A stretch of 64,000 nt of DNA from Dioscorea cayenensis subsp. rotundata (GCF_009730915.1 NC_052490.1:31434625-31498624), one strand, 5' to 3'. Shown: positions 1 to 13,477, counted from the first letter of the stretch. Made by a program: numbers and translations. The notes: generated by a model not told the origin, from the letters alone.

Positions 1-469
1 TATTTAAACATATTTTAAAATTTTATTATAATAAAATAATTCAAAAAAAATTGAGTTGTTTTTATTTTTATTCAATTTTCAATGTAGCAGAATATTTCTT
101 TCTCAACCCATAGTTTGTTGTTATTTTTTTTAAATGTAATATTGTTTGTTTTTACATATTTCTCTTGTCTGTGATTGTGAATCAAGTTGAGTTCGAATTT
201 AGATTCCTGACTTAAATTGAGTACAAGCAAATCAATCAAATCAATGGAAACCCCACCCGCAACTTCAACTTAAACAAGTTGAAAGAACTAGGTCAAAACT
301 AACCTATCAATATCATTATCGATATAAGATAATAACACTTGGCAAACCAAGGAATTAGTCAAAGAATGTCTAGCAAGTTTAAACATAAAAATAAGCTATT
401 GAGTATGGTTTTGCATATATTGAAATGACAATTTACAAAGATAACACCAACTATTATTTTTTATAATCC

Positions 470-472
<3 letters not shown>

Positions 473-507
<35 letters not shown>

Positions 508-551
508 ATAACAAGTAAAAGCATTATATATATATATATATATATATATAT
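473..551. repeat. Two (TA)n microsatellite tracts
   Basis: Alternating TA runs of roughly 33 bp (473-505) and 28 bp (524-551) are separated by about 18 bp of other sequence. Similar tracts recur through the window, for example near 14409, 15382, 25446, 36891, 37994, 41869, 44431, 46338 and 49171. Confidence 0.9.
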
Positions 552-2466
552 TCTATACCGGGATATCATGAGATTGTTGTTCCGAATAAATTAGAATAAA
601 AAAAAAACACGTGAACAAGCAATGGACCAATTGCAATCAAGTTTGGCATGCGAATCCAGACAATTAAAGCAGCTGTGAATGCACAGGCGACTTTGACCTT
701 GGATACAAGTTGCCAAAAGAGCGTTTTCAATAACAATCTCCTCAGTTTTATTGATTAAAGACCCAGGCTACTAATAAGACTTCTAGATGGTCTTCTTTTA
801 CAACCAAGGAATGATGTAAAATTGGAAGGACTAATATTTCCAAACCATCATAAAAACAGACTAAAATATTTCTCTAAAATTAAATCAATTGTATTTGTAG
901 GAAAGATTTTCATCAACAACCACCTTTTTTTCTGATAAATGGAATTTCAATCCATAGCTGTTCATCCACATTTTCTTAGAATAAAAAAAATAAAACAAAA
1001 TATAATATAATTTTTCATCAACCTTCAAACAGTAACTTTCCCAAGTTCTTTCTCACTGTGGCCTGGTTATCAGTGATTTCATTCATCCAGTCAATTAGAA
1101 CATTGATGTTGAACCAAACTCAGTTGAATAGTTCTTGAACCGAGCTCAATCAAAGTCAGTTACATAGTTCGAAAAATACAACAGGACATATATACATAGA
1201 TCATATAATTCATTATTCAGTTTACATAGGAACATAAATTTCATCCTACAGGTATAAATATCCAAGAGACAGCTATTTTTTTTTTACCACCTTCTTTCCG
1301 TGTTCAATTTTTGGTGTCCTTTTAATCCTCTTGTCCACCAAAACTTAAAACCATCAAAATTAAAAATCCCTTAAATTATAGTTAGTTGAAACTACTTCTA
1401 GTTTTATCAATTACATTTCAATTTCTCAATATTTCAAACCACAAAGTACATCAACACCATGAAATATTTGGTTGGTTGGGGCCTTTCGTGCATAAGTACT
1501 GTTTCCTCAACCAAACAATCTGGGATAAATCCTGTTTTCATTTTTATAAAAAAAATATTATTTTAGATAAAAATATTTAATATTAATTTTAAAAATGATT
1601 AATAATGTTAAAATATTTAGTTCTTATTAATATCCATCAAGTTAAATTTTGATTGGTTTAAATAAAATTTTCCTCCGACCCAAAACTTAAAATGAAAAAA
1701 ATAAAAATACTTTATACCCATGTCCTTATTCCCCAAACAAACACCCCCAATCTAAAATAACAAGTCACGCAAAACATACTTACTAGCTCAGAAAAATATG
1801 ATCACAACTTAGATACCAAAAATAATTCAAACTCACAATTCCTTAGTTCGGTCTCTACATATATAGAATTATTCAAACTAATTTGAAACCTCAATACTCT
1901 AATCTTAAAAATTCTAGTTAGCGTCTAAAACTAAACGTTTAAAATAGCATTAGATTCAAAGAGCATCCATCAATAATTTCATTCACTATTACCATCCTTA
2001 CTCTTTCCTGAAGCCTCAATATCACACCCTCAGCACTGTATCACAAACTCTTCTTTCTAAATTAATTATATCTGATGCAAATCTTAGCTCTTGCTCAATA
2101 AATTAACTTATCATGTAAACTAATATGCTCGCCAGTAAAACTCCTAAACATAAAACAGAAATAGTTCTTTGTAACATGATTTACCAACTTTGCTTTCCTC
2201 TTAACATTCTCTACCAAATTCACACAGGCATGAGCATGAGCTTACCACCCCATTCTTTCTTGTAGATAGCTACCAAAATGCTTCTACTCCATAAGTTAAA
2301 CACAATCCATTTGCATATAACTGAATACTTATGGAAGAAACATTGCAGCTGATACATACTTTTTTTCCGCTCAGCTCTTCTAGCATGTTAACGAACTCAA
2401 TTTGCAGGTATGACATTTCTGAGATAAAAATGCAGATATTCACTAACATTCAGGCATTTTAACACA

Positions 2467-2490
2467 AAATAAATAAATAAATAAATAAAT
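2467..2490. repeat. (AAAT)n microsatellite
   Basis: About six tandem copies of AAAT/AATA in intergenic DNA. Confidence 0.85.
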
Positions 2491-5432
2491 AGAGCGGTAT
2501 CCAGAGAGACTGGAGCCACAAATCACATAAAATTAAAGCTATATTTAGCCAACAATTCCAAAATCCACAATTCAACTTTTACTTTCATTATTGTGTATAA
2601 CTATCGCCATGGCAAAATCTAAATGACTTCATACTGTCAAACCTATCACATAAAAAGCCAATTTTCTTGTGTTGAACTTGCAATGTTTAACTTTTAAGGT
2701 TGAAGCTTCAACCTAAATGACTAAATCCAACAACCAGATGGCAACTATGGGTCACACCATCTTCCATCAATGAAAACTGACACCAACCACCAGTTATAAT
2801 ATTTCCTTCTTCCTTACAAGTACCTCATGGTTGGCTTTGGTTCCAATTTCATCTTCATAATGTGATAGATCCACATATATGGTTGCATCTCTCTAGATCA
2901 TCCACTTATCTTGTCATAAATATAAAATTCCACAACCACCCAGAAATTCATTCAATTATCATTCAGGAATGAGCTTGGTTTTTAAACAGGAAATCTCAAT
3001 CATTGCTAAAATTCTCAGCCAATAAAAAATTGAGAGATAATTTAAAATGCAGGTTCAAAAAGTAGAAAATTAACCAGTCATCAATACTAGAAGCCTTCTT
3101 CAACAAAGAAGCTTACATGCATCAATCCATGCAGGGCAAAGTCATGTTTTTGATGCACAAATTGGATGTTTGGAAACTCAGCTTCCTTTAAAGGTCAAAA
3201 TTTAACCATTTTCCTGCACAACTTAACATCCTCTAATATTTTGCTCTGAGAATCTGAAGTTTATCTCTAACAATCAAATCATAACATCTATGATCATTTT
3301 TTCACTTGTATGATGAAAAATAACAATATTGATGAGACATGCTCCATGATCAAACTAACACGCCCTGTATATGGAGAACAAGAATTTTAAAAGTATAACT
3401 AGCTCAGATCACGAGGTTGACAATATCCAGTGAAGGATTCAAGCTGCCTCCAATGTACACTTATATGATGACATTTGTTGTGCACATAATTAAATGTGGT
3501 TCATCCATGTTATCTTTATTTAAAAAAAAAAAGCTGACCTGGATACATAATAGGGTTTTGGTTTTACTTATCTCCTTCGCATTTCACCATCCATTTGCTT
3601 AATTTATTTAATTTTGATCTTCCTTCTCAATTTTCAAGTTTTTTTCAATTACCTTCATTTTTCATATCTTTCTAAATTCTACAATTTTTTTAATCTTTTC
3701 TTATCTTTATAAATTTTACTTATCTTTAAAAATATTTTTCATATTGATTTTTAAGAATATTTATGATTCAAAAAATTCTATTTTACTTTAGCTAAATGAT
3801 TTAAATAACTTGCCCAGAGTAACAATTTGTTTTACCACAATGTATCATGTGTTTGTATATTTCATGGTTCTGCCCAAGTTTGCATTGAACTAGTGTCCAA
3901 TAACTGGATACTTGACACCAATACCAGTGTCCTAGTAATCTTGTCAACACTCCATAAACAATATAAATGAAGCTCATTACAACCTATGTCGGATAGGGAT
4001 CCAAGATATTCTACCATCTAATTCCACAAAAAGCTAGGTTCAATATTGAATCAATCAGCTTCTAGCCCTTTTGCACAAATTTCACGGTTCAATAAAAAAT
4101 TACGTGATCTACTCTAAATTCCATTCCTGGTGTTTGCTGCCAAATTCACCACAAATTTACTCCAGTCCGTAATATACAAATGAACTGCCACACTTAGTTA
4201 TCAGATATCTTCCCCTCCATATCTGAGAAACCATTGAATTTCTTCAATGTTCATCAATTTTAAAGGTAATCCATGGTCTTGCAACAAACAAAACCTAAAA
4301 TTTTCACTATGGCTAAATACATTTTTTTTGGATTTACCTTCCACCATCAGGTAAGCATCTGCCACAAAAATTCTCTAGGAAAAATTTCAGTTGAATCTAA
4401 TGAGTTCAATCTGAGCAAAAATCTGAGCAGCTTATTTTCAATGAGATCAATCTGTGCTATATGACCTGAAACCCGCCGATTTAGATATCACTAAAAAATT
4501 GACACAGATAAATTTAAATTGTACTGGGGATATTATCACGTAATTTACCATATTTCTGGAAAACTCCAGCAAATGAGATGATACTGAAAAGGTTATAAAT
4601 CATAATCAAATAATAGATATTAAATGCTTGACTCAATATACACAGTTTTTCAGGTTCACATTAGTACCTTGAAATTATAGACTGGCTCAAAGCTAAAGCT
4701 ATTTAGTCATCTTCCAACCATATATGAGCATTCATCATCTAATAACTGACAAGAGAATACTCATTGCCATGTCAATTGTCTTTTTTCCCTAAAGAATTAT
4801 AAGTACAAGTACACAACTCCATCATAATTTATACAAAGTTAACCGCTCAGCTCCTCAAACAAACTTTTCCATAAAATCAATTAAACTTTTAATTTGCCTT
4901 CTATTCTATCTGAAAGGGGCACATAGCAGTTCACAAATAACTTTGCAGGATTATCTTTGTCATAAACCTATGTTAAAAAACGCAGGCCACTGTAATTTAC
5001 TAATTTCATCATCAAGTCATATTTCACCTAAAAGCTTCGGCGCCGCACTCTGAAAACAAGGCCTATCTAAGGCAACCATGAAGAACATTTAAGAACAGTT
5101 CAAACATAAGGAGAAAGGCACACTGCTTATCACTTGCATTCACCAAAGTCACCAAAAGCAATTGTAAGCACTTGACAGACAAACAGCACACAAAATTAGG
5201 AACCAGAAACAAAAACATAAATCTATTTCGTCTGAAATATATATATAAAGCAACAAGCCAAGCATTTAACAGAGCCAACATCTCAATAAAGTCAACCATA
5301 CGATTCACAGCATGAAATCAAACAAGGTTCAACTCCTCGAAACCAGTGATCCGCTTACCATCCAGAGATTCCGCAAACCATCGCAAGCCAATCCTCGCCA
5401 TTATTAATTATCGAGATCCTTAACTGGAATTT

Positions 5433-5736
5433 TCACAGGAATTTCCTGTAGGGCCTTCCGGCATCCTCGTCTTGCATATGCTGGAATCAAAACCAGATAA
5501 TAGAACAGATCGATTAGGGATTTCACATCAAGAGGTCAACATCAAGGGGAAAACGAGGAAAGCCTTACGAATTCACGGACGATGCCCTTGTAGATGAGGA
5601 TGGGAACGGCGATGCCGAACAAGCCGACGATAGCGAGGTTCCGGCGTGTCCAGCGGAAGTTAAACTCGAGGTTCTCCCGGCCGGCGTTCCATTCCTCGAT
5701 GAACTTGTTCTTATTCACCTCCATTCCGCCCCCCAT
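5433..5736 (-). CDS. NDUFB4: Mitochondrial complex I small subunit, NDUFB4/B15-like
   Basis: Two exons on the minus strand: 5569..5736 (56 codons) and 5433..5480 (15 codons plus TGA). The intron of 88 bp has a GT donor at 5568-5567, an AG acceptor at 5482-5481 and phase 0. The product is 71 residues. It starts MGGGMEVNKNKF, continues with a FNFRWTRRN segment and one membrane span (about residues 34-51), and ends in QDEDAGRPYRKFL. This matches the plant protein assigned to the membrane arm of respiratory complex I as the B15 (NDUFB4) subunit, which is usually about 71 residues, so it looks complete. It should sit as a single-pass protein in the inner mitochondrial membrane and help assemble or stabilise NADH:ubiquinone oxidoreductase. 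The NDUFB4 label rests on remembered proteomic assignments in plants. The gene model itself is firm. It is divergent from TOM7. Confidence 0.9.
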
Positions 5737-7018
5737 CGCTGCAGCTTCCTCTCTCTCTCTCGATCTCTCGATGCTGGGTTTCGAGGCGAACTGATAGCTT
5801 GATGGCCTTTGGAGATCTCGTCACCGCCCGGTTCGATTAACTTTACCTGTTGGCGCTTTTATTTCATAAATAAATAATTATTTATTTATTTTTCAATATT
5901 ATCATTTAAGGTAAATGGACATTTTATTTATTATTAATTTAAATAAAATGCCCTTTTATAATATCTCTTTGAAATTCTTTGGTTGGTTCTTTATTTTAAA
6001 ATCTTGGTGTTATTGCAAATAATAAATTGTAAGATGTGTTAATGTTAAGATTTGGAGGGGAGGGAAAAAAATAGATGGGAAAAAAAAGTTTAGAAAAAGG
6101 TGTTTTCTATTAATTAGAAAAATGAAGATAAATAAATGAAGAAGGGAAAAAATTATACTGCAAAGTATCAATTGTTAAAATAAAAACATATTTTTCAAAA
6201 TTATGTCGGTTGATAATTTAGAAAATATTTTACTTCCTTCTAATAAATTTTTATAAGTATGAATATTATATTGATTGATATGTGTAATTGTTAAAAACGT
6301 TTAACCTAATAGTACATTGGTCGGTTTTTTCGTTGGTAAAGCCATAACTTTCTAAAAAAGACTTATCTTTGTACATGTTTACGACAGTGACTAGATATAT
6401 ATAATTATTTTAAAAACAATTTTTAAAATTTTTAAAAAATATATATAAAAACTACTAAATAATTATTTTTAGTTTTTGTCGCCTTCAAATTATGGTCCAA
6501 CTCTCATCTTTTAAGGTTAATTGTCTTTTATTTTATGCACATCAAAACATAGTTGTAGATTGTAATTTTTTTTAATTCATATTTTTAATATTAGAATAGA
6601 ATTACTGTGTAGGTATTTATATACAAAATTTTTTCTTGGACAAAAACATTGGACTTGACTAATCTCGTAGTCAAAGAGCTTGCACATAAATGAGCACATC
6701 CAACAAATCCACCACTCATCTATATGGGGCTAGCTCAACCGTCACATACCTTTATTTTATGTGGGCAAAGCACTTCGAAAAGTAAAACATGAATGCAAAA
6801 CTTATTCAAGATCTTTGCTTATATCGAGTACCTTTATTTACAGTATTATTATTTTTATTTATTAAGCTATATCATTATTATATGTAAAAAAAATTATAAA
6901 TCTGAAGAAATACCATCATAATTCTATATTTTGAATTTTTTGTTTTACCATGAAACATCATTGCCATATGGTTTATCCCCTTTAATTAAAAAAAAAAAAA
7001 ATCCAAAGCGGTAAGCTC
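5737..7018. other. Divergent intergenic region between complex I subunit and TOM7
   Basis: About 1.3 kb separates two oppositely directed genes for mitochondrial membrane proteins. The first 90 bp next to the complex I gene contain a CT-rich stretch, likely 5' UTR. The middle is AT-rich with homopolymers and no open frame worth annotating. No transposon ends were recognised. Confidence 0.6.
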
Positions 7019-7022
7019 ACCT

Positions 7023-7030
7023 TATAAAAA
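7023..7030 (+). promoter_or_regulatory. TATA box of TOM7
   Basis: TATAAAAA lies 96 bp upstream of the TOM7 ATG. That leaves room for a start site near 7055 and a 5' UTR of about 65 nt. A telo-box-like TAGGGTTTT follows at 7076-7084 in the predicted leader, an element often seen near plant genes for ribosomal and organelle-biogenesis proteins. Confidence 0.6.
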
Positions 7031-7118
7031 CCACACCCCGGGCCAATTAGAAGCACACAAACTCTTTGTTCGCTCTAGGGTTTTAGAGCGCGGGTTGGTG
7101 ATCTTGAGGAGTGCTCTA

Positions 7119-7331
7119 ATGGCGCCTAGGGTTTCAGCGAAAGGGAAGGGGAAACAGGGGAAGGGCGGCGGTGGGGATCGATCGGCTTGCCGCTGCGTCA
7201 AGGAGTGGACTACTTGGGCCATGAAGAAGGCCAAGGTCATCACCCACTACGGCTTCATCCCTCTTATCATCGTCATAGGTATGAACACCGAGCCCAAGCC
7301 CCAACTCTCGCAGCTCCTTTCTCCTGTCTGA
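7119..7331 (+). CDS. TOM7: TOM7, mitochondrial outer-membrane import receptor subunit
   Basis: A single exon encodes 70 residues. The N-terminal 20 or so are basic and rich in Gly and Lys (KGKGKQGKGGGGD). Then comes the conserved plant TOM7 core, with VKEWTTWAMKKAKVITHYGF leading into a membrane span (about residues 43-54), and the C-terminus GMNTEPKPQLSQLLSPV. TOM7 is a small tail-anchored-like subunit of the TOM complex that modulates assembly of the general import pore. Plant family members are about 75 residues, so this is full length. I chose the ATG at 7119. The frame stays open upstream to a TTG at 7095, but there is no earlier ATG. It lies 1.38 kb from the divergent complex I subunit gene and is convergent with NYC1. 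Confidence 0.94.
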   Translation: MAPRVSAKGKGKQGKGGGGDRSACRCVKEWTTWAMKKAKVITHYGFIPLIIVIGMNTEPKPQLSQLLSPV

Positions 7332-9758
7332 TGGTGGATCGGATCATTGGAGATCTGGCGCTGGTCTTTCGCGTATGCGTCGACTTTACTCTGTTTTTTA
7401 GATCTCGATTTAGAACTTTGTCGACGTGTTATTTGTTATTCTTCATATAACAGTTGTGACAGAAAAGAAAGTTTGGATTTTGATTTATGAGTAGTTGAGT
7501 TGCTTGTTCGCTTTCAATGTTTTGGTTTCTTTAGTGCTTTGGATGAGATTTAGACTCAGTTAATAAAGCATGGATCATGGTTTTTTTTTTCTTTTCTGGT
7601 TGATTATGCTGTGAAATTTATCGTTTTGCTGAACTTGTGGTGGGTTTATGTCCTCTTTGAATTCTTGTGATTTTGATTGTGCTGATGTTCATGTTTCTTC
7701 ACTTTGTTTTTTTAAGAAATATGTGCAAGCCATTGACCGAACTCTCGACCTCTTAGTGGGGAGAGATATAAAGAACCAACTCTCTTATTGCAGGGTGGTT
7801 CTTCATATTGTTCTTGATCAAGTTTGAGTTTTTCATTTCTTTTCTTAATTTACGATGTCGTAATAGAATGCCTTAATAAATGAATTTCACATAAGAAACT
7901 GTCGTCTGTATTGCTTTCAAAGTGTGATATTGTTTTGCCATTACAGTGGAAGTTGTGGTTTCCTTGAAGTGCACTTGGGTAAATTCTTGTGAAATTTAGG
8001 GTTTTACGGAGCTTGTCTTGGCTTTTTTCCCCTTGAATTTTTGTAATTCTTATGGTGTAGAAGTTAATTTCCCTTGATATTGTTCTTAATCAATTGTGAA
8101 TTTTGACTGCCTGCACCTCTGTGTGTTAATTTTATTTTTTCTTTATTCATTAGAAACCCTAAATAACATGGCTTAAATTTCATATAAGAATCCTCTGCTA
8201 CTGCATCCTTGTTTAGTTTGGAAGTGCACTTTTCTGTAGCCATTTACAACAGGAAACTGTGGTTCCCTGGAGTGTACATGGCTTAATTCTGGACGGTGGA
8301 CTTTAAACTGAACTTGAATATTGAGGATAGCATATAGGAGGGCAATGTCTTATTTCATTTGCATTGGCTAGGTTGTTTGTTTAAATTTTATCAGGTATGG
8401 CAATGTGTATAAGCTTATTACTTCACAAGTTTAATCATCTTACTGATTGCTACTTTTGTTGCTTGTTTTGAGCATATTGCTCAATTCTAGTTTATGTTAG
8501 ATCATGATTATAAAGCCTTTGTAAGTTTTAACTGTTTATCAGGATAGCATCACCTGTAAAAGTATCCTTCATAGCTAGTTTTTTCCATTTTGCTTATTTA
8601 TAATTAATGATGGTAAGTTGAAGATTCTCCGCCCAATGATGCTTACAAACTTCAACACTTTTGATGTAAATTGTGTGGAAATTTTGTCACGTATACATGG
8701 TTCTTTTTCTCCATTCATGTGGGAGATGACATACTTCTACTGGCAAGTTCATGGTATTCCGCTTTCCATCTATACTACCAAATTGCTGCTATACTTGGTT
8801 CTGGCTGTGATTCTTAATCAGAATCATAGAGGCAATTTTCGGAACATTGATTTCCGGAACGTTATTGTGTAGAGTGTGTTGTTTTCTTTTCTTTGTCAAT
8901 GTCACAAGTAGTATTGCTAAGCTAAGATGGTTGTGTGTTTTTATCCGGGAGCTCTTGTGAGCTGTTGTGTTGAAGTTCCTTTCATATCAACCCATCTCCT
9001 TTATCTTCATTTTATGGAAAAAAAATTGTGTTATACATACTTGATCAGGACTTTTGTTTCAAGCAATTATCTTCCTATAGTGTGCAGTAGATGTTTTTTA
9101 GTAGATTGTGATTGTTTACATTGGCGTCCAAGTGTTGTGGTTTTTTTTTCTTTTGCTGCCACCACGTGTTCCTTAGGGTTTTTAGAGAGAACAATATAAA
9201 ATTAAGCACCGGGACATGATTGGCTAGATTCAGTTACATTTCGAGATTTTTAAGATTTTTTTATGCCTGATTAAAAAAATTACTGATCTTAGAATTGAAC
9301 TAGGGCACAGTTATAGCAAGAATCTGGTTTCCATTTTGGTATATAAAAACTTCCAATAGGTTAATTCTCTGGATTTTTCTTTGTTTTGTTTTATTTTATA
9401 AAAATAATCACTCTATTTTTTTAGTCGATTATCAAACTTTCAGCAACATCTGCATTATGAGACTAACTTATAGCTTAACTTGTACACTTTTTTTTTTTTT
9501 AAAAATTCTTTTACATACCTTAAAATCTGTAACCTTACATGAGGGATTACGTCACTAAACATTTTAAATGAGGGCCAACCAATCAATGTGATAAATGAAT
9601 GGTATGCCAAAAAAATCCCTAATAAAAAATTTACATGATCAGGTTGCCCTGTGAAACTAAGAATTCCTTGTCTTGCCATTCTTTCATCCTTCTGAAATCA
9701 TATGCTTGATAGACCTTGGATGATGACAATTCTTGTTTATCAGACATGCCTTATGATT
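7332..9758. other. Convergent intergenic region between TOM7 and NYC1
   Basis: About 2.4 kb with no supported coding sequence. The first few hundred bases should be the TOM7 3' UTR. The plus strand is T-rich, as in plant introns or UTRs, so an intron in the TOM7 3' UTR is possible but I could not fix its ends. Short open frames (84-90 codons near 8618-9199) show no family signal. Confidence 0.5.
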
Positions 9759-12700
9759 TTATGTGCCTGGAAAAGCTCCACTGGAACTGGACAGTATTAT
9801 GAAGGCACAGACAACTGAAAGAGAGAAAACAGAGACCCAGGTGTTCTCTGCATACAACTCCATGGCATCAGTGAAGGAAAAATGCGCTCGGCTTTCAGCC
9901 CAGTTGCGGATTCTGTCAGCCTCTGCAGCATACAATGCTCTACCCTAGAGATCGAAAAAGTTCAATGATTTTCCGAAATGTATTGAGTCATTAGCAGAAT
10001 TATTTTTGATGTGCAAATCTAAGAGAAAAACTTATATACCTGATCATCAAACCATCTGCCTCTGCGGAGCCATGCTGTGACCAAAGCTAGTAATATCCGC
10101 GGAGGTGTTAGGTAATTTATTGCTTTTCCACTTCCCTTAACAACTCGCATCCTTGGTACTAATGTTCTTGCTACTGTTTCTGGTAGTTCACAGATTATGT
10201 TGAACATTTGCTTGTTTCTTAGAGTTGAACCACTGAATCATTGAAATTGGAAGGTAAGGCAACTAGTTTAAATTGCTTGCAGCACTAAGACTTTTATCTT
10301 CTTCATCCCTGGAGAAGTTTGCAAAGAAAGCTACAATTAATCTTATTATTATTACCTTAGAAGTAAATCTGTGAGGACCATCCCTGGAGATGCTGTGTGT
10401 ATCCCTGCCTTGGACCGCTTGTTCTCTTTCTGAAGCGAAGCGTGAAGTTGCCTAAGGCCGCACTTTGTTGATCCATAACTACAAAGAAGGGACAAGATCA
10501 AACTAATGATCACCTGATATGCAGAAAGGTCTGAACTTCAGCTTGTTTTAATGCACTAACATCATATTTCTGATAAAACTGATGACTAAAATTCAACATC
10601 ATAATTTTTGGCTTTACTCACATGGAAATAGTAGGTAAGAAAGAAAAGTTTAAAGAACTAAAAGAGAACTTACACAGCTGTAAGTGGCGTGCTAGACCCC
10701 CCTGAACCAGCCCCATCCATGTTGAATATGTGGCCTCCCTTGTCCTGAGATTTCATGACACGCAGAGCTTCCTTTGTGCAGATTAAAGAGCCAATCAAGT
10801 TTGTTGACACAATCTAGTCAGAGAGAAATAAAAGTTTAGAACAAAAATGGTTGCAATACAGTCCACGCTCATAAAAAGGTTAGGTGTAAATGTTTTCTTT
10901 GCACACTTCAGGGAGGGAGCTGAAGACCCTTCAGAGTAATCATAAGTTGAGCTAATTTTAGTCAAAATGATACCTTTCAGACAATATAATGAAGCAGAAT
11001 GTTAATTTAGAATGTCAATGACATGCTTAGAGATAAATCAACCAGCCTTGTCTGGATGAACATACCTGAGTAATATCATCATCTGTAAATTGTATTAATG
11101 GCCTGAAACCTTTGTTGGTCCCAGCATTATTTATCTGTCAGTTTAGATAAAGAATCCTCAGAAAAGGAATCCAGATGAAAATCAGTGCAACATGCTGTCC
11201 ACAGCAACAAAAGGTGAAAAGTGTGTGCATTGGATGCCAAATTAGTTTTTCTAGTGCTCATCTTTAACAAGATGAGCAGCAAGTCATCAGATGTTGATCA
11301 AAATTTTTGCACGTGATAAACTAATATTTACATTTTTAAAGCAATATCACTTACCCAGATGTCTATGGAACCAAGTTCATTAACTGCAAAGTCGGCCAAC
11401 TTCCTGACACTATCAGGTTTGCAAACATCACACGCCATACCAACTACCTTAGCACGAGAGAATTTTCCTTTGCCTTTGTCTCCAGCCATAGATATACCCT
11501 CTTTTAGGTTTTCATTGAGTTCTTCCACAGTTGTGCAGACTGACTCAGGACTGCCTTGAGAATATACAACCGGAAATGTTAGACATAAGAGGAAAGTACT
11601 CATATGAAAGGGGAAGACAAGAGAGTTAAAAAGATTTTTAACATTCTTCTAGCAATCCAAAAAGATTGCTAAGATGCTAATACAACCTGCGAGAAGCAAC
11701 GACAACCCGGTCACCAGAGAGAAGAAACTCCCGAGCAAGTGCTTTTCCTAAGCCTCTTGTGCTGTAAAACAACACAGCACTGATCAAGTTGGCTTCTAAG
11801 GTAACATATGAAAAAAAAATGGAAATCATGGAAGAATTGTCATTTGTCACTAGAAGTCTGAAATAGAATGAGAAACTTTGGCTTAGATTCCACAGGAGAA
11901 AATAAAAATAAAAACTGAAGTTTTGCATTAAATGATGTTGAGGTTGCATGGGAGAGAAGGAATTGCTTATGAGCAACAATAATTAAAATTAACCTGGTCA
12001 AGTTCATAATGATGAGACTTAAAATGAAAACACAAAAATACATGGCCTGAAATTGCTTGTGGAATGAAATGAATAAGCATGCATGTTTGCATATGTCATA
12101 TGTAGTCTTCTACACAGAATGAAATTGGTAAATTGTCCCTCAAATCTTTGCATGTCATAATGTAAGTGTTGATAAAAAACACGCGGTTATGAAACTGTCA
12201 CATGCTGCAATCTATATGTGATCAATGCGTGCATCGACAAGATGCTTGCGCATTCCAACAATCAGAAAACATCACAAAGTGCATGTGGCAGTTTCTCTTA
12301 AATATGTAGCGGAGGCTAACTAGATCACCTTCCAGTAATAACAACATTGCGAGGACCTGCATTACAATGTTCTTCTAGAACCGTATTTGCGCCTATCATA
12401 GTTCCAATGATGATTCCACCAAGCCAACTATACCAAATCAGAGTATTCATCTGATTGTCACCGCCTATGAAATAGTAAACAAAAGTCTCAAAATTCAAAT
12501 TTCAGTCAAGTAAATTCAGAATGAAGTACAAAGACATTAGCACACAAAAGACCTGATAACTGAAATCCAACTGCAAGTATAACACCAGTGCTCATCATGG
12601 TTAACAAATATCTTCCCAACTGTGTCACAACCTGTCTCAACATCAAATAAAAGTTACAATTAAACAGAGGGAAAAGAGTATATTCATACCAAGACAAGCA

Positions 12701-13412
12701 AATAATAAACAACAGTTCTTCTAATACTAGAAGAATATTCAAGCATACACCTAGATAAAAGACAAAGTATCACTTAGCTAGCTACTCCAAATGATATTGG
12801 TTCCACTAACCATAAGAAACAATAACAATCCTAAATCAAATACCATGAAGAAAGATGTGAGAGTTGGTACTACAAGCCATTGGAAACTAGCATACCACTA
12901 AAAATTTCAAAATTCACATGAAAATTAATGGCTAGTTCAGAGTAATAACTAGAAATTAGTAAAAAGCTTCACCTTTATGGCTTTATCTACACACAAAACA
13001 TCATCATCGTCTATCCTAGAAGTAAAAAAAGCTCTGCAAATCAATGCCTCACCGAAAAGAAAATCTCTTCAGCCTTCTCTACGGCGGCCTTCCTATACTC
13101 TCCACCACCAGACTGAGAAGGCAACCCAGAAACCTTGAGAATCAGGGATTTCAAAGAATAAAGAGGTCCCTTTCGCTTCAATGGCGCTCGTCCAGTCTTC
13201 TCCTCCTCAGATCTAAACGATCTACACCTCATCGGAGCCAGAAAATGCCGATGCTTCCACCATCGATAGGAAGAGACTCCATCACGTCTGCTCGGATTCC
13301 GGCCAGAATAAGCAAAGGGGCTCGAGTTCCGGTTGGGTATGGAGGAGAAATCTATGGAGCTAGGGTGGTAGAAAGATTGCACTGAGATCTGGAGCTTCGC
13401 GATTGCCGCCAT
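9759..13412 (-). CDS. NYC1: NYC1, chlorophyll(ide) b reductase (SDR family)
   Basis: Ten exons on the minus strand: 13053..13412, 12553..12631, 12329..12464, 11687..11761, 11355..11550, 11066..11134, 10674..10813, 10356..10478, 10040..10232, 9759..9944. All introns are GT-AG and phases agree at every junction, giving 518 residues. NYC1 reduces chlorophyll b to 7-hydroxymethyl chlorophyll a in thylakoids, the first step of chlorophyll b and LHCII breakdown in senescence, acting with its paralogue NOL. Visible features: a Ser/Arg-rich plastid transit peptide; membrane spans at about 128-146 and 155-173; the nucleotide-binding motif TGSTRGLG (190-197); NNAG (284-287); the catalytic YGSTK (353-357); and a hydrophobic C-terminal segment ending in SSSSGAFPGT. 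Family members are about 500 residues, so it appears complete. The three hydrophobic segments separate NYC1 from NOL, which lacks them. Confidence 0.95.
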
Positions 13413-13451
13413 GGCGATGGCGGAGCTCTGGTGAGACGTGGGAGCGAGAGC

Positions 13452-13477
13452 GAGAGAGAGAGAGAGAGAGAGAGAGA
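13452..13477. repeat. (GA)n microsatellite in the NYC1 leader
   Basis: About 13 GA units lie 40-65 bp upstream of the NYC1 ATG, reading (CT)n on the transcribed strand. CT-rich leaders are common in plant 5' UTRs, so it is probably transcribed. Confidence 0.85.

Larger units (their letters stand above)
1..5432. other. AT-rich intergenic DNA, no gene seen
   Basis: I see no coding region I can support. The longest open frames are about 60-80 codons, lack codon bias and match no family I recognise. The stretch contains (TA)n and (AAAT)n microsatellites and many homopolymer runs. Its last few hundred bases should include the 3' UTR of the minus-strand complex I subunit gene that ends at 5433. 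Degraded transposon DNA is likely, but I could not define any element here. Confidence 0.6.

Noticed and set aside
5063-5308. 81-codon minus-strand open frame below the complex I subunit gene
   Set aside because: It lies in the probable 3' UTR or spacer and has the hydrophobic, low-complexity character of AT-rich non-coding sequence.
7095-7118. Longer N-terminus for TOM7 from a TTG codon
   Set aside because: Plant translation rarely starts at TTG, there is no upstream in-frame ATG, and the ATG at 7119 gives the expected family length.
11677-12043. Minus-strand open frames of 67-100 codons in NYC1
   Set aside because: They are intron sequence running into exon 4. Only 11687-11761 is coding.
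13041-13385. Open frames overlapping NYC1 exon 1, including a 113-codon plus-strand frame
   Set aside because: They are antisense or out-of-frame shadows of a GC-rich coding exon. The minus-strand NYC1 frame is supported by family similarity and splice phase.
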